Below are positions 51,338 through 61,601 of a DNA stretch of 64,000 nucleotides, piece by piece. The notes under the pieces were generated by a model. That model searched no databases. It was not told the DNA's origin and was given only the letters and a program-made list of their open reading frames with translations. The stretch spans positions 248,001 to 312,000 of the forward strand of contig NZ_JAEHGC010000006.1 in the NCBI RefSeq assembly GCF_016107705.1, in the 5' to 3' direction. A program made the translations under genes and the position numbers. How positions within the stretch are numbered: position 1 is the stretch's first letter; every line of letters starts with the position of its first letter. Source of the stretch: Neobacillus cucumis. GTDB lineage: Bacteria > Bacillota > Bacilli > Bacillales_B > DSM-18226.

Positions 51338-52570
51338 TTAGAACGCCCAGTTTCCGCCGCGGAATACGGGCTCTGATTTGCCATCAGCAGTAATGCCGTC
51401 AATATCCATTTCCGCCGAACCAATCATGAAATCAACGTGGGTAATACTTTGGTTTAGTCCATTTTCTTTTAATTCATCAGCAGACATCTTCTTGCCTCCC
51501 TCAATACAGAACGCATACGCACTTCCAATCGCTAAATGATTAGACGCATTCTCATCAAACAAGGTATTAAAGAACAAAATATTGGACTGTGAAATCGGTG
51601 AGTTAAACGGAACAAGGGCTACTTCGCCAAGATAATGCGAGCCTTCATCCGTCTCAACCAAACGCTTCAGAATTTCTTCTCCTTCTTCCGCTGTTACCCC
51701 AACAATTTTTCCATTTTCAAACGTAATCGAAAAACGGTCAATAATATTACCGCCGTAGCTAAGAGGTTTCGTGCTGGCAACTGTACCATTCACACCAGTT
51801 TTAAGCGGAACCGTAAAAACTTCCTCCGTCGGCATGTTTGCCATAAACTCATGGCCGTTTTCATTTATACTTCCTGCCCCAACCCAAAGATGGTTTTTCG
51901 GAAGCTCAATCGTTAAATCGGTACCAGGAGCTTTATAATGTAGCTTCAAATATTTCTTTTCATTTAAATAATGAACTTTTTCATGTAAATTTTCATCATG
52001 CTTTTTCCAGGCATCCACAGGATTATCAACATCTGCGCGGGTTGCTTTAAAAATTGCTTCCCATAATTTTTCAACTTGCTGTTCGCTTCGAACATCTGGG
52101 AATACTTTTGCAGCCCATGCAGGAGATGCTGCGGCTACAACAGTCCAGCTAACTTTATCGGATTGAATCGCCTGGCGGTATTTGGCTAATGCGGTACCAG
52201 CCGCTTTTTGGAAATTGGAGATTCGTTCAGGATTGACTCCTTTTAAAAGGTCTGGGCTAGAAGAAATAACAGACATAAAAGCTGCGCCTTTTTCGGCAAG
52301 TTCCTCTGTCTCTTTTGCACGCCAGGCAGGATATTCTTGAAAGGCTTCATCAGGTGCTAAATCGTATTTTGTACGGGAAACGAAGTCATCAGCCCAATTG
52401 ACCACAACATTGAATGCCCCAACTTCATATGCTTTCTTTACTACAAGACGAACAAATTCAGCTGCATCTAAGGAAGCATTCACGACTAATGTTTGTCCCT
52501 TTTGAACATTTACGCCCACTTTCACCGCAAGCTCAGCATATTTTTCAAGGTTCTTCTGAAATTCACTCAT
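51338..52570 (-). CDS. ampS: M29-family aminopeptidase AmpS
   Basis: A 410-residue metallopeptidase, the same length as B. subtilis AmpS. Family motifs include DDFVSRTKYDLAPDEAFQEYP, EGSHYLGEVALVPFNSPIS and NHLAIGSAYAFCIEGG, with the metal-binding Glu, His and Asp residues of M29 (HVDFMIGSAEMDIDG at the C-terminus). It removes N-terminal residues from peptides in the cytoplasm. Single gene. Confidence 0.93.
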   Translation of the reverse strand: MSEFQKNLEKYAELAVKVGVNVQKGQTLVVNASLDAAEFVRLVVKKAYEVGAFNVVVNWADDFVSRTKYDLAPDEAFQEYPAWRAKETEELAEKGAAFMSVISSSPDLLKGVNPERISNFQKAAGTALAKYRQAIQSDKVSWTVVAAASPAWAAKVFPDVRSEQQVEKLWEAIFKATRADVDNPVDAWKKHDENLHEKVHYLNEKKYLKLHYKAPGTDLTIELPKNHLWVGAGSINENGHEFMANMPTEEVFTVPLKTGVNGTVASTKPLSYGGNIIDRFSITFENGKIVGVTAEEGEEILKRLVETDEGSHYLGEVALVPFNSPISQSNILFFNTLFDENASNHLAIGSAYAFCIEGGKKMSADELKENGLNQSITHVDFMIGSAEMDIDGITADGKSEPVFRGGNWAF

Positions 52571-52660
52571 TTTATGTATTCTCCTTTACCAGAATCTTCA
52601 TATATATTGTAGCTTGTTTAATTGGAAAAAGAAACTAGCAGCCATTTTGACCAAAAGGCA

Positions 52661-52693
52661 TAAAAAAACAGTAAAGACTTTTCATCTTTACTG
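52661..52693 (-). terminator. Terminator of the small membrane protein gene
   Basis: Stem CAGTAAAGA/TCTTTACTG; minus-strand T-run follows. Confidence 0.75.
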
Positions 52694-52804
52694 CAGTTTA
52701 GAACCGTATACTTTTATATTAAAATAAACCCCTGCGGAAAATAGAACTAGAAAAGTAATAATGCCTGAAATTGATGTTGGAGACAAAAACTGTGACCCAT
52801 CCAT
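52688..52804 (-). CDS. 38-residue small membrane protein
   Basis: Minus-strand ORF starting at 52804 after AAGGGCGGTGG: MDGSQFLSPTSISGIITFLV then LFSAGVYFNIKVYGSKLQ. One transmembrane helix is followed by a short basic tail. Its stop codon lies inside the stem of a terminator, so the transcript ends right after it. A competing frame from 52808 encodes a less sensible peptide. No family recognised. The rest of the 318-bp gap is empty. Confidence 0.45.
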   Translation of the reverse strand: MDGSQFLSPTSISGIITFLVLFSAGVYFNIKVYGSKLQ

Positions 52805-52888
52805 ACATTCCACCGCCCTTAATAATAGAAAACCTTTACAAGTTAATTATAATAGTAAAAGAGGGAAATGTGAACATTTTAGTACAAT

Positions 52889-54157
52889 TTATAGAAAGTT
52901 TTTTGAACTTTTTGGGGGTATTTGTTTTTCAAAAAAATAAAACATGAGCCAATAGAAACCAGCGCTGATTAAAGCCACAATCGATAGGAAGAAAAATGTC
53001 CAGTGATACCCAATCCACACCGTCATCGGGATAAAGATTGGGGCAATGGTGCGGCTAATTGTAAACCGTAAACTGGCAGCAGCGAAATATTGTCCCCTCA
53101 TATGTTCGGGTGCAAGCTTGGAAACAAAGCTTTGCTGAAGTCCTGCGCCCATTAATTCACCAAATGTGAAGATCGCCATGGCAAAAATAAATCCCCAGAT
53201 CCATTCCGTTACGCTAAAGAGCAAAATCGAAATGGCATACATAATAGAAGAAAGAATAAATACATTTCGTTCCTTGTACCGGCTCATCCATTTTGTAACG
53301 GAAACGGTCAATAATGCGACAAGAAGCCCGTTTTCCGCCAGTACGATCCCAAATGCCTGCTCACCTTTAATTGAAAAGGAGAACAGACTTTGAGTTTTCA
53401 GCACATCTTTCATATAAACGGGAATTAATAAATCCAACTGCATAAAGGTTTGCCCAGCCAGTACGCCAGCAAGAATAAACAGTAGAAACGTTTTGTCTTT
53501 TATAATGAGTGAATAGTCGCGAAGCTGATTTTGTAAAAAGTAATACCATTTCCCTTCCACATCAATGGAGGTTGATTTTTTCAATGGAGCGGTTTCCCGG
53601 GTCCATTTTGCCAGGATTAACCCTAGCATAATGCAGACAATACCAGCCACGAGTAAAAGCTGAAAGCGGTAATTTACATAAAAAATTGCACCTAAGATCG
53701 GTCCAATAACGACGGCGATATTAATCGAAGTATAAAAAATCGCAAAGACATTCCCTCGGTCTTTCTCCTCCACGACATCTGCCACCATTGCCTGGCTTGC
53801 GGGCCAATAGAAAGCACCGAAAACTCCGGCAATCGCAAAGGAAATAAAGCCTATCCATGGCGAGTCAAGCCACGGTGAGCTGGAAGCTCCAAATATGATA
53901 AAAGAAAGACCTTGACCAATTGCAGAAAGCACCATCATTCGCTTGCGGCCAAAGCGGTCGGCACAGTAGCCACCCATCAGATTGGCCAGCACCGAGAAAA
54001 CTTGCGAAAATACCAATAAAATCCCGGCTTTATTTTTACCAAATTCATCTGCAAAGTAAATTGTCAAAAAAGGAAAGAACATCCAAAAAGTAATATTCAT
54101 CATCGCTTCTGCAAATAAACGGACCTTTAAATTACGGTCCCAATCTCTAATTCTCAT
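52889..54157 (-). CDS. MFS transporter, multidrug-efflux-like
   Basis: The ATG at 54157 has GGAG eight bases upstream and gives 422 residues; an ATG six codons earlier has none. Twelve hydrophobic helices are evident, with the MFS loop 2-3 motif GGYCADRFGRKRMM near residue 67 and a long central loop. The DHA1-type pattern suggests drug or metabolite efflux. The substrate is unknown. Single gene, divergent from topB. Confidence 0.85.
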   Translation of the reverse strand: MRIRDWDRNLKVRLFAEAMMNITFWMFFPFLTIYFADEFGKNKAGILLVFSQVFSVLANLMGGYCADRFGRKRMMVLSAIGQGLSFIIFGASSSPWLDSPWIGFISFAIAGVFGAFYWPASQAMVADVVEEKDRGNVFAIFYTSINIAVVIGPILGAIFYVNYRFQLLLVAGIVCIMLGLILAKWTRETAPLKKSTSIDVEGKWYYFLQNQLRDYSLIIKDKTFLLFILAGVLAGQTFMQLDLLIPVYMKDVLKTQSLFSFSIKGEQAFGIVLAENGLLVALLTVSVTKWMSRYKERNVFILSSIMYAISILLFSVTEWIWGFIFAMAIFTFGELMGAGLQQSFVSKLAPEHMRGQYFAAASLRFTISRTIAPIFIPMTVWIGYHWTFFFLSIVALISAGFYWLMFYFFEKQIPPKSSKNFL

Positions 54158-54314
54158 AAAAAATCTCCATTTCATTCATGTAAGCATTTACATCATACTA
54201 TCCTACTGGAACTAGTTTCAATACCTTTATGTATTGGAATCTTCGGAATACCTGAATCCATTTGAAACGTATGCTATAGTTAACTTACCTGAAATTCGAA
54301 AGGATGTTTAAAAA

Positions 54315-56504
54315 ATGGCAAAAAGTGTTGTTATTGCTGAAAAACCTTCTGTCGCACGTGATATTGCTCGTGTGCTGAATTGTAATAAAAAAGGAAATGG
54401 ATATCTTGAAGGAGATAAATACATTGTTACGTGGGCACTCGGACATTTAGTCACACTTGCTGATCCCGAAAGCTACGATGTGAAATATAAAACTTGGAAT
54501 TTAGAAGATCTGCCAATGCTGCCGGATCGTTTGAAACTGACCGTCATTAAGCAAACCGGCAAACAGTTTAATGCAGTTAAAAGCCAACTAACAAGAAATG
54601 ATGTCAAAGAAATTATCGTGGCTACAGATGCAGGTAGAGAAGGAGAATTAGTCGCACGCTGGATTATTGATAAAGTAAAAGTTAATAAGCCGATTAAACG
54701 TCTATGGATCTCTTCTGTTACCGATAAAGCGATTAAAGACGGTTTCGCTAATTTGAAGCCTGGCAAGTCATATGACAATTTATATGCTTCAGCGGTCGCG
54801 CGCTCAGAAGCGGATTGGTATATCGGACTTAATGCAACCCGTGCTCTAACCACTAGGTTCAATGCCCAACTAAACTGCGGCCGTGTTCAAACACCTACTG
54901 TTGCTATGATTGCAGCACGTGAAGACGAAATCAAAAACTTCAAAGCGCAAACCTATTACGGCATCGAAGCCCAAACAGCAGATCATTTAAAGCTGACATG
55001 GCAAGATGCAAAAGGGAATAGCCGCAGCTTTGATAAAGAGAAAATCGATGCGATTGTGAGAAAACTAGGCAAACAAAATGCGATTGTAAAAGAAATCGAG
55101 AAAAAGCCAAAGAAGTCATTTTCTCCAGGTCTTTATGATTTAACAGAATTACAGCGTGATGCGAATAAAATCTTTGGTTACTCTGCAAAGGAAACGTTAA
55201 ACATCATGCAAAAATTGTATGAGCAACATAAAGTCTTAACGTATCCTCGTACAGACTCGCGCTATCTTTCTTCGGATATTGTAGGAACGCTTCCAGAACG
55301 TTTGCGAGCATGTGGTGTTGGGGAATATCGTCCATTAATTAATAAAATCTTAAGCAAGCCAATAAAAGCTACGAAAGCATTCGTAGATGATAGCAAAGTA
55401 TCCGATCACCATGCCATTATTCCAACAGAAGGCTATGTAAACTTCTCTGCCTTCACGGATAAAGAGCGGAAAATTTATGACTTAGTGGTGAAACGATTCT
55501 TGGCCGTTTTATTCCCGGCATTCGAGTATGAGCAATTAACACTTCGTGCGAAAATCGGGGATGAGAACTTCGTTGCAAGGGGAAAAACGATTTTAGCGGC
55601 TGGCTGGAAAGAAGTATACGAAAATCGCTTTGAAGATGAGGATGCGGCTGATGACCTAAAGGAACAGATATTACCCCGCATCGAAAAAGGCGACACATTA
55701 AACGTGAAACTAATCGCCCAAACATCTGGTCAAACTAATCCGCCTGCACGGTTTAATGAGGCAACATTACTTTCGGCAATGGAAAACCCTACGAAGTATA
55801 TGGAAACAAAAAATAAACAGCTGGCAGAAACATTAAAATCGACGGGTGGACTAGGTACTGTTGCGACACGTGCGGATATTATTGATAAGCTATTTAATTC
55901 ATTCCTAATCGAAAAGCGCGGAAAAGACATTCACATTACTTCTAAAGGCCGTCAATTGCTGGATTTAGTGCCTGAAGAGCTAAAATCTCCTACTTTGACA
56001 GCGGAATGGGAACAAAAGCTGGATCAAATTGCCCATGGTAAGTTGAAAAAAGACGTGTTTATCAGCGAAATGAAAAACTACACAAAAGAAATCGTTGCAG
56101 AAATTAAGGCAAGTAATAAAAAATATAAGCACGACAATATTTCTACAAAAAATTGTCCGGACTGTGGGAAACCAATGCTAGAGGTTAACGGTAAAAAAGG
56201 CAAAATGCTCGTATGCCAAGACCGCGAATGTGGACACCGGAAAAATGTTTCGCGTGTCACCAATGCACGATGTCCGCAGTGCCATAAAAAACTAGAGCTA
56301 CGCGGTGAAGGCGAGGGCCAAATCTTTGCATGTAAATGTGGATACCGTGAAAAACTATCTGCTTTCGAAGCACGCCGTAAAAAGGAATCTGGTGGAAAAG
56401 TGGATAAACGCACGGTACAAAAGTATTTGAAAAACCAAAACAAAGAGGAAGAACCTTTGAATAATGCGTTGGCAGAAGCATTAAAAGGGTTGAAGTTTGA
56501 TTGA
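54315..56504 (+). CDS. topB: DNA topoisomerase III
   Basis: The 729-residue type IA topoisomerase has an N-terminal Toprim domain (SVVIAEKPSVARDIARVL; acidic triad region ATDAGREGELVARWI), the active-site Tyr in LTYPRTDSRYLS near residue 310, and C-terminal zinc-ribbon-like CxxC modules (CPDCGKPM, CPQCHKKL). Length and motifs match Bacillus TopB. It relaxes and decatenates DNA during replication. Its start follows GAAAGGATG, and a very long terminator follows. Confidence 0.96.
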   Translation: MAKSVVIAEKPSVARDIARVLNCNKKGNGYLEGDKYIVTWALGHLVTLADPESYDVKYKTWNLEDLPMLPDRLKLTVIKQTGKQFNAVKSQLTRNDVKEIIVATDAGREGELVARWIIDKVKVNKPIKRLWISSVTDKAIKDGFANLKPGKSYDNLYASAVARSEADWYIGLNATRALTTRFNAQLNCGRVQTPTVAMIAAREDEIKNFKAQTYYGIEAQTADHLKLTWQDAKGNSRSFDKEKIDAIVRKLGKQNAIVKEIEKKPKKSFSPGLYDLTELQRDANKIFGYSAKETLNIMQKLYEQHKVLTYPRTDSRYLSSDIVGTLPERLRACGVGEYRPLINKILSKPIKATKAFVDDSKVSDHHAIIPTEGYVNFSAFTDKERKIYDLVVKRFLAVLFPAFEYEQLTLRAKIGDENFVARGKTILAAGWKEVYENRFEDEDAADDLKEQILPRIEKGDTLNVKLIAQTSGQTNPPARFNEATLLSAMENPTKYMETKNKQLAETLKSTGGLGTVATRADIIDKLFNSFLIEKRGKDIHITSKGRQLLDLVPEELKSPTLTAEWEQKLDQIAHGKLKKDVFISEMKNYTKEIVAEIKASNKKYKHDNISTKNCPDCGKPMLEVNGKKGKMLVCQDRECGHRKNVSRVTNARCPQCHKKLELRGEGEGQIFACKCGYREKLSAFEARRKKESGGKVDKRTVQKYLKNQNKEEEPLNNALAEALKGLKFD

Positions 56505-56511
56505 CCTATTT

Positions 56512-56560
56512 AAGGGGCGATTCAAAAAGAGTGAACATCTTTTTGAATCGCCCCTTTATC
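56512..56560. terminator. Long terminator between topB and putP
   Basis: Perfect 19-bp stem (AAGGGGCGATTCAAAAAGA and its complement) with an 8-base loop between convergent genes. Confidence 0.92.
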
Positions 56561-56583
56561 AATTTTAGGTGGTAACTTTTATA

Positions 56584-58068
56584 TTACGCTGATTCTTGCT
56601 TCAATAAGCGGATACTTTCATCAAATTCTTTTTCGATCTCATCGTTTTTCTTATGTGTAGCTAAGCTGACAACAACAGAAACGATAAAGTTAAGGACGAA
56701 GCCTGGAACGATTTCATAGAGGGTGTCCCCAAGGCCAACATTTTTCCAAATGATTACGGTAACCGCACCAACGATCATTCCGAATAGGGCGCCCCAGTTG
56801 TTCATTTTTTTCCAGAATAAGCTTAAAAGAATGATAGGACCGAAAGAAGCGCCAAATCCTGCCCATGCATAAGCAACAAGGCTTAAAATTGTGCTGTTTT
56901 GCTTGAAGGCAAGAGCGGAAGCAACAACAGCGACGATTAGCACAGCCATTCTTCCTAAGAATACAAGTTCTTTATCCTTAGCATCCTTACGGACTACAAC
57001 CTTATATAAGTCTTCAATTAACGCACTGGAGGTAACGATTAATTGCGAAGAAATTGTACTCATAACAGCTGCAAGAATGGCAGCTAATGCAAATCCTGCA
57101 AATAATGGATGGAAAAAGATCTGGCTTAACTGAATGAATACAGCTTCTGGATTGTCAAGTTTATGAGCTGCATTATGATAGAAATATGCTTTACCAATTA
57201 AACCGGTAAAGATTGTTCCAATTAATGTGATAATCATCCAGCTCATGCCAATACGGCGGGCGCTTTTTGTTTCTTTAACAGTACTAATTGCCATAAAGCG
57301 CACAATAATATGCGGCTGGCCAAAGTATCCGAGGCCCCAAGCCATTGCTGAAATGATTCCTACGAAAGTTGTACCTTTGAACCAATCGAGTAATGTTGGG
57401 TCAATGTGGCGGATGGTTTCAAATGTTTCCGCAGGGCCGCCTGTTTTAAAAATACCAAGAAGCGGAACGAATAACAACGCAAGCAGCATCATTAATCCTT
57501 GAATAAAATCGGTATAACTTACGGCAAGGAAGCCGCCGAATAAAGTGTAGGCGACAACAACGCCGGCAACGATATAAAGACCGGTATGGTAGCTAGTCCC
57601 AAAAGAGCTTTGGAAAAAGACAGCACCGGAAACCATCCCAGATGATACATAAAAAGTAAAGAAAATAAGAATAACAATACCTGAAACAATCCGGAGTAAT
57701 TTTGTGTTGTCTTTAAAACGGTTTTCTAAGAAGCTTGGAATGGTGATCGAATCATTTGCGACCTGTGTATAAGAACGCAGTCGTGGTGCAACGAGTTTCC
57801 AGTTCAGGTAGGCACCAATTGTTAGCCCGATGGCAATCCATGCGCTTGCAAGACCAGTAACATAAATACCGCCAGGCAGACCCATTAGTAACCAGCCGCT
57901 CATATCTGCAGCGCCGGCACTTAAAGCGGTTACAGCTGGACCTAAAGAACGGCCGCCAAGCATGTAATCCGTTAGGTTGCTTGTTTTTCGATAGGCATAC
58001 CAACCGATTAACAGCATCCCGGCTAAGTAAATCCCTATTGAGATCAATTGTAACGTTTCATTGTTCAT
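56584..58068 (-). CDS. putP: Sodium/proline symporter PutP
   Basis: A 494-residue SSF-family symporter with 13 membrane helices and motifs YMLGGRSLGPAVTALSAGAADMSGWLL and SSGMVSGAVFFQSSFG, including the sodium-site serines of PutP. The start has CAGGAGGAAAATTT upstream. The gene lies 25 bp after an amino acid permease gene on the same strand and is divergent from the proline catabolic genes, so it supplies proline for them. OpuE-like osmotic uptake is possible, but the neighbours favour a catabolic role. Confidence 0.93.
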   Translation of the reverse strand: MNNETLQLISIGIYLAGMLLIGWYAYRKTSNLTDYMLGGRSLGPAVTALSAGAADMSGWLLMGLPGGIYVTGLASAWIAIGLTIGAYLNWKLVAPRLRSYTQVANDSITIPSFLENRFKDNTKLLRIVSGIVILIFFTFYVSSGMVSGAVFFQSSFGTSYHTGLYIVAGVVVAYTLFGGFLAVSYTDFIQGLMMLLALLFVPLLGIFKTGGPAETFETIRHIDPTLLDWFKGTTFVGIISAMAWGLGYFGQPHIIVRFMAISTVKETKSARRIGMSWMIITLIGTIFTGLIGKAYFYHNAAHKLDNPEAVFIQLSQIFFHPLFAGFALAAILAAVMSTISSQLIVTSSALIEDLYKVVVRKDAKDKELVFLGRMAVLIVAVVASALAFKQNSTILSLVAYAWAGFGASFGPIILLSLFWKKMNNWGALFGMIVGAVTVIIWKNVGLGDTLYEIVPGFVLNFIVSVVVSLATHKKNDEIEKEFDESIRLLKQESA

Positions 58069-58093
58069 AAATTTTCCTCCTGTTTTTTAAAAT

Positions 58094-59503
58094 CTACTCC
58101 GCTTTTGAATGGAGAGACATTTGTTTTTGTTTCTCTGGTAATACATCTATTGATTTTTTGTTTTTGCTGACATAGAAAGAACCAATTACAAATAGAGCGA
58201 TGAGGGTGGTTAAAAAGAATTGTGAACGTAGTGAACCAATAAATGCCATCGCAATAAAAAGAACAATGATTGCAAAAATAGTAGCGTATGTCAAATAAGG
58301 AAATAACCACATTTTTATTTTCAATGCTTCAGGGTTCTCTTTTTCATATTTTCTTCTCATACGCAGTTGCGAGAAGGCGATTACTAGGTAAACAAGAAGC
58401 GCAACTCCTCCGGAAGCATTGACTAAGAAGAGAAATATTTTATCAGGAGATAGGTAATTAAATCCTACGCTAATATAGGAGATAACGGTACAGCCCAAGA
58501 TGGCTTGAAGCGGTACACCCTTTTTGTTGATCTTTAAAAACATTCGGGGAGCGTCTCCGTTTTGTGCCATCGTAAGCAACATACGCGAGCTCGTGTAAAG
58601 ACCAGAATTCAAACAGGAAAGTACAGCAGTCAACACAATAAAATTCATGATTTGAGCTGCGGCAGGTATTTTTAAAATCTCAAGTACGGAAACAAAAGGA
58701 TTTTTCAGCAGGGTATGAGAATCCCATGGTAGAATCGTGACCAGCACTAAAATTGAACCAAGATAAAAAATGAGAATCCGGTAAATAACACTGTTTGTTG
58801 CAACAGTAATAGCTTTTTCAGGATTTTTTGTTTCTCCTGCGGCGGTTGCGACAATTTCACTTCCCATAAAAGAAAACATAACAAGAGTAATTCCCAAAAA
58901 TATAGAACTAATTCCATTCGGTAAGAATCCGCCTCGATGTAGAAGATTTGAAGTTCCGGGGGATTCGACCCCTGGTATAAGTCCGAATATAATAGCCCCG
59001 CCAAGAATCAAAAATAAGGCAATACTGACTACTTTGATAAGAGAAAACCAGTACTCAAACTCACCAAACGATTTAACAGAGTACATGTTTGTCAAAGTTA
59101 ATAAAAAGGTAAGCAAAAGGCTAAGCGACCAAGAAGGCAAAGAAGGAAACCAGTATTGAATAATATTTGCACCTGCAATCGATTCAACTGCAATGACGAT
59201 TACCCAGAAGAACCAGTATAGCCACCCAATTGTGTAGCCAGCCCATTGGCCCAGCGCTTCCCTGGCATATGTTGCAAAAGAACCACTTGATGGATTGACT
59301 ATGGACATTTCTCCCAGCATCCGCATCACTAAAACCACAAGCAACCCTGCGAATGCATAGGAGAAGATGGAGGCTGGTCCAGCCATATTAATTAAGGATC
59401 CGCTCCCAATAAACAATCCAGCCCCAATAATTCCCCCCAGAGAAATCATTGTAATATGCCGAATTTTCAACCCTTTCTGTAACTCTGTTTGTTGATGATG
59501 CAT
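58094..59503 (-). CDS. APC-family amino acid permease
   Basis: A 469-residue amino acid permease with twelve helices. The N-terminus RHITMISLGGIIGAGLFIGSG carries the substrate-binding GxGxG-type loop of the AAT group (GabP, ProY, RocE-like). It is transcribed before putP, with a GAGGAGG ribosome site. By neighbourhood it may import proline or a related compound, but specificity cannot be read from sequence. Confidence 0.88.
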   Translation of the reverse strand: MHHQQTELQKGLKIRHITMISLGGIIGAGLFIGSGSLINMAGPASIFSYAFAGLLVVLVMRMLGEMSIVNPSSGSFATYAREALGQWAGYTIGWLYWFFWVIVIAVESIAGANIIQYWFPSLPSWSLSLLLTFLLTLTNMYSVKSFGEFEYWFSLIKVVSIALFLILGGAIIFGLIPGVESPGTSNLLHRGGFLPNGISSIFLGITLVMFSFMGSEIVATAAGETKNPEKAITVATNSVIYRILIFYLGSILVLVTILPWDSHTLLKNPFVSVLEILKIPAAAQIMNFIVLTAVLSCLNSGLYTSSRMLLTMAQNGDAPRMFLKINKKGVPLQAILGCTVISYISVGFNYLSPDKIFLFLVNASGGVALLVYLVIAFSQLRMRRKYEKENPEALKIKMWLFPYLTYATIFAIIVLFIAMAFIGSLRSQFFLTTLIALFVIGSFYVSKNKKSIDVLPEKQKQMSLHSKAE

Positions 59504-59807
59504 TAACCATCCTCCTCTATTAACCTATTATCCAAAATTAAAAGAAAGGCGTTCAATTTCTTTATCGTAGAAAAAAGACAAATGAAAACCCTTCCAAATT
59601 CTAATTAAAATACCCAATAAATCAATTGGATATTTCAGAGAATTATAAATTTATAGTCTTTTCCATGAACACATTTTATACATTATTGTCTAAGGTTGTC
59701 AATCTGCAAATTACCTAATACATTTTTGTTGACGTTTGATTATAAAATCTAATACCTATTTAATTTAATGGTTATTTTACTGTATAAATAAAGATGAAGA
59801 GTTTTTA

Positions 59808-59829
59808 TTTTAAACATAAATGTTTAAAA
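59808..59829. promoter_or_regulatory. 22-bp palindrome upstream of putC, box 1
   Basis: Arms TTTTAAACAT and ATGTTTAAAA are perfectly complementary with a 2-bp spacer. It lies about 160 bp before the putC start, a suitable place for an enhancer-type operator. Confidence 0.55.
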
Positions 59830-59839
59830 AAACTTTCGT

Positions 59840-59861
59840 AATTAAACATATTTGTTCAAAA
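59840..59861. promoter_or_regulatory. Related palindrome upstream of putC, box 2
   Basis: AATTAAACAT and TTTGTTCAAAA-type arms repeat the pattern of box 1, shifted by 32 bp; a weaker third TTTAAACAA core follows 29 bp later. Spacing near three helical turns suggests cooperative binding. Confidence 0.45.
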
Positions 59862-59986
59862 ATAATAAATTTAAACAATTTTTATAAAAATTAATATACA
59901 AATGTGTCAAAAGGTGTTTATAATATATTTGTGTTGAATTTGAATATTAAATATATTAAAAATCTTGTAATAAGGGAGAGAATCAA

Positions 59987-61555
59987 ATGATTACAGATTA
60001 TCAAAATACGATTGCACCCTATAAACATGAACCGTTTACTGATTTCACAACAAAAGAAAACAAGCAAGCGTTTGAAGACGCATTGATGTTCGTCCAGTCA
60101 CAATTAGGCGGGGAGTATCCGCTTGTGATCGGAGGGGAACGTATTCGAACTGATAAACAGACAATATCGATAAACCCAAGTAATAAGGAAGAAATCATTG
60201 GAACAGTTTCAAAAGCGAATCAAGAGTTAGCTGAAAAAGCAATGCAAGCCGCCCTTTATACGTTTGAAACATGGAAAAAACATGATCCGGAAGAACGGGC
60301 AAACATCTTATTCCGTGCAGCAGGAATCCTTCGCAGTCGCAAACATGAATTTTCAGCCTACCTTGTTAAGGAAGCCGGAAAGCCTTGGAGAGAAGCGGAT
60401 GCGGATACAGCAGAAGCAATCGATTTTCTTGAATTCTATGCACGTCAGATGGTGCAATTAAAAGATGGGGTACCGGTTAACAGCCGAGACGGAGAAATTA
60501 ACAAGTTTCAGTACATACCACTTGGTGTAGGTATTATTATTTCACCGTTTAACTTCCCATTAGCGATTATGGCAGGAACAGTGACGGCAGCGATTGTAGC
60601 AGGAAACACCGTACTTCTAAAACCATCTGCTAATACACCTGTTGTCGCAGCAAAATTTGTAGAGGTCATGGAAGATGCAGGTTTGCCTCAAGGGGTGCTT
60701 AACTTTGTTCCTGGAGATAGTTCTGAAATGGGGGATTACCTTATTGATCACCCGAAAACCCGCTTCATCTCATTTACAGGTTCTCGTGAAGTTGGCTGCC
60801 GGATCTATGAGCGTGCAGCAAAAGTACATCCAGGCCAAGTTTGGTTGAAGCGTGTGATTGCGGAGATGGGAGGAAAAGATACAGTAGTTGTGGATAAAGA
60901 TGCTGATCTGGATCTTGCAGCTTCTTCGATTGTTTATTCGGCTTTTGGATTCTCGGGACAAAAGTGTTCAGCAGGCTCCCGTGCGGTTGTACATCAGGAT
61001 GTTTATGATGAAGTTCTTGAAAAGGCAGTGGCATTGACCAAAACGTTATCCGTCGGAACCCCGGAAGATGCAAATTCTTATATGGGCCCTGTGATCAGCC
61101 AGTCTTCTTATAACAAAATCATGAAATATATCGGAATTGGTAAGGAAGAAGGCAGATTAATGACGGGTGGAGAAGGGGACGACTCCAAAGGGTACTTTAT
61201 TCAACCAACTATCATTGCGGATGTGGATGAAAAGGCGCGTCTGATGCAGGAAGAAATCTTTGGACCGGTTCTTGCTTTTTGTAAGGCGAGAGATTTCGAC
61301 CATATGATGGAAATTGCGAATAATACTGATTACGGCTTAACCGGTGCGTTAATCACGAACAATCGTGAACATATTGAGCGGGCAAAACGAGAATTCCATG
61401 TGGGTAATCTTTATTTCAATCGCGGCTGTACAGGAGCGATTGTCGGTTACCAGCCATTTGGCGGATTTAATATGTCAGGAACGGACTCGAAGGCAGGAGG
61501 CCCTGATTATCTGATCCTTCATATGCAGGCAAAAACAACGAGCGAAACACTTTAA
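59987..61555 (+). CDS. putC: Delta-1-pyrroline-5-carboxylate dehydrogenase
   Basis: A 522-residue aldehyde dehydrogenase of the PutC/RocA group. NAD-binding and catalytic parts include [20 protein letters not shown], catalytic Glu in VIAEMGGKD and nucleophilic Cys in [11 protein letters not shown] near residue 325, and the C-terminal [18 protein letters not shown]. It oxidises glutamate semialdehyde (from proline) to glutamate. Two genes on, proline dehydrogenase supplies its substrate. It starts after AAGGGAGAGAATCAA. Confidence 0.95.
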   Translation: MITDYQNTIAPYKHEPFTDFTTKENKQAFEDALMFVQSQLGGEYPLVIGGERIRTDKQTISINPSNKEEIIGTVSKANQELAEKAMQAALYTFETWKKHDPEERANILFRAAGILRSRKHEFSAYLVKEAGKPWREADADTAEAIDFLEFYARQMVQLKDGVPVNSRDGEINKFQYIPLGVGIIISPFNFPLAIMAGTVTAAIVAGNTVLLKPSANTPVVAAKFVEVMEDAGLPQGVLNFVPGDSSEMGDYLIDHPKTRFISFTGSREVGCRIYERAAKVHPGQVWLKRVIAEMGGKDTVVVDKDADLDLAASSIVYSAFGFSGQKCSAGSRAVVHQDVYDEVLEKAVALTKTLSVGTPEDANSYMGPVISQSSYNKIMKYIGIGKEEGRLMTGGEGDDSKGYFIQPTIIADVDEKARLMQEEIFGPVLAFCKARDFDHMMEIANNTDYGLTGALITNNREHIERAKREFHVGNLYFNRGCTGAIVGYQPFGGFNMSGTDSKAGGPDYLILHMQAKTTSETL

Positions 61556-61601
61556 GAAGGGTGCAGCCCTTAAAGTCATTTTTACCTGGAGGGAATTTTC
61601 C

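Larger units (their letters stand above)
59504..59986. promoter_or_regulatory. Divergent control region upstream of putC
   Basis: This 483-bp gap is very AT-rich and has no ORF. It holds repeated palindromic boxes (see 59808-59861) and a TATAAT at 59919-59924 that could be a sigma-A -10 for putC. No GG-N10-GC pair typical of a sigma-54 promoter is visible near the putC start. Confidence 0.5.

Noticed and set aside
59881..59986. Sigma-54 promoter before putC
   Set aside because: No GG-N10-GC arrangement exists in the expected place, only a TATAAT-like hexamer.
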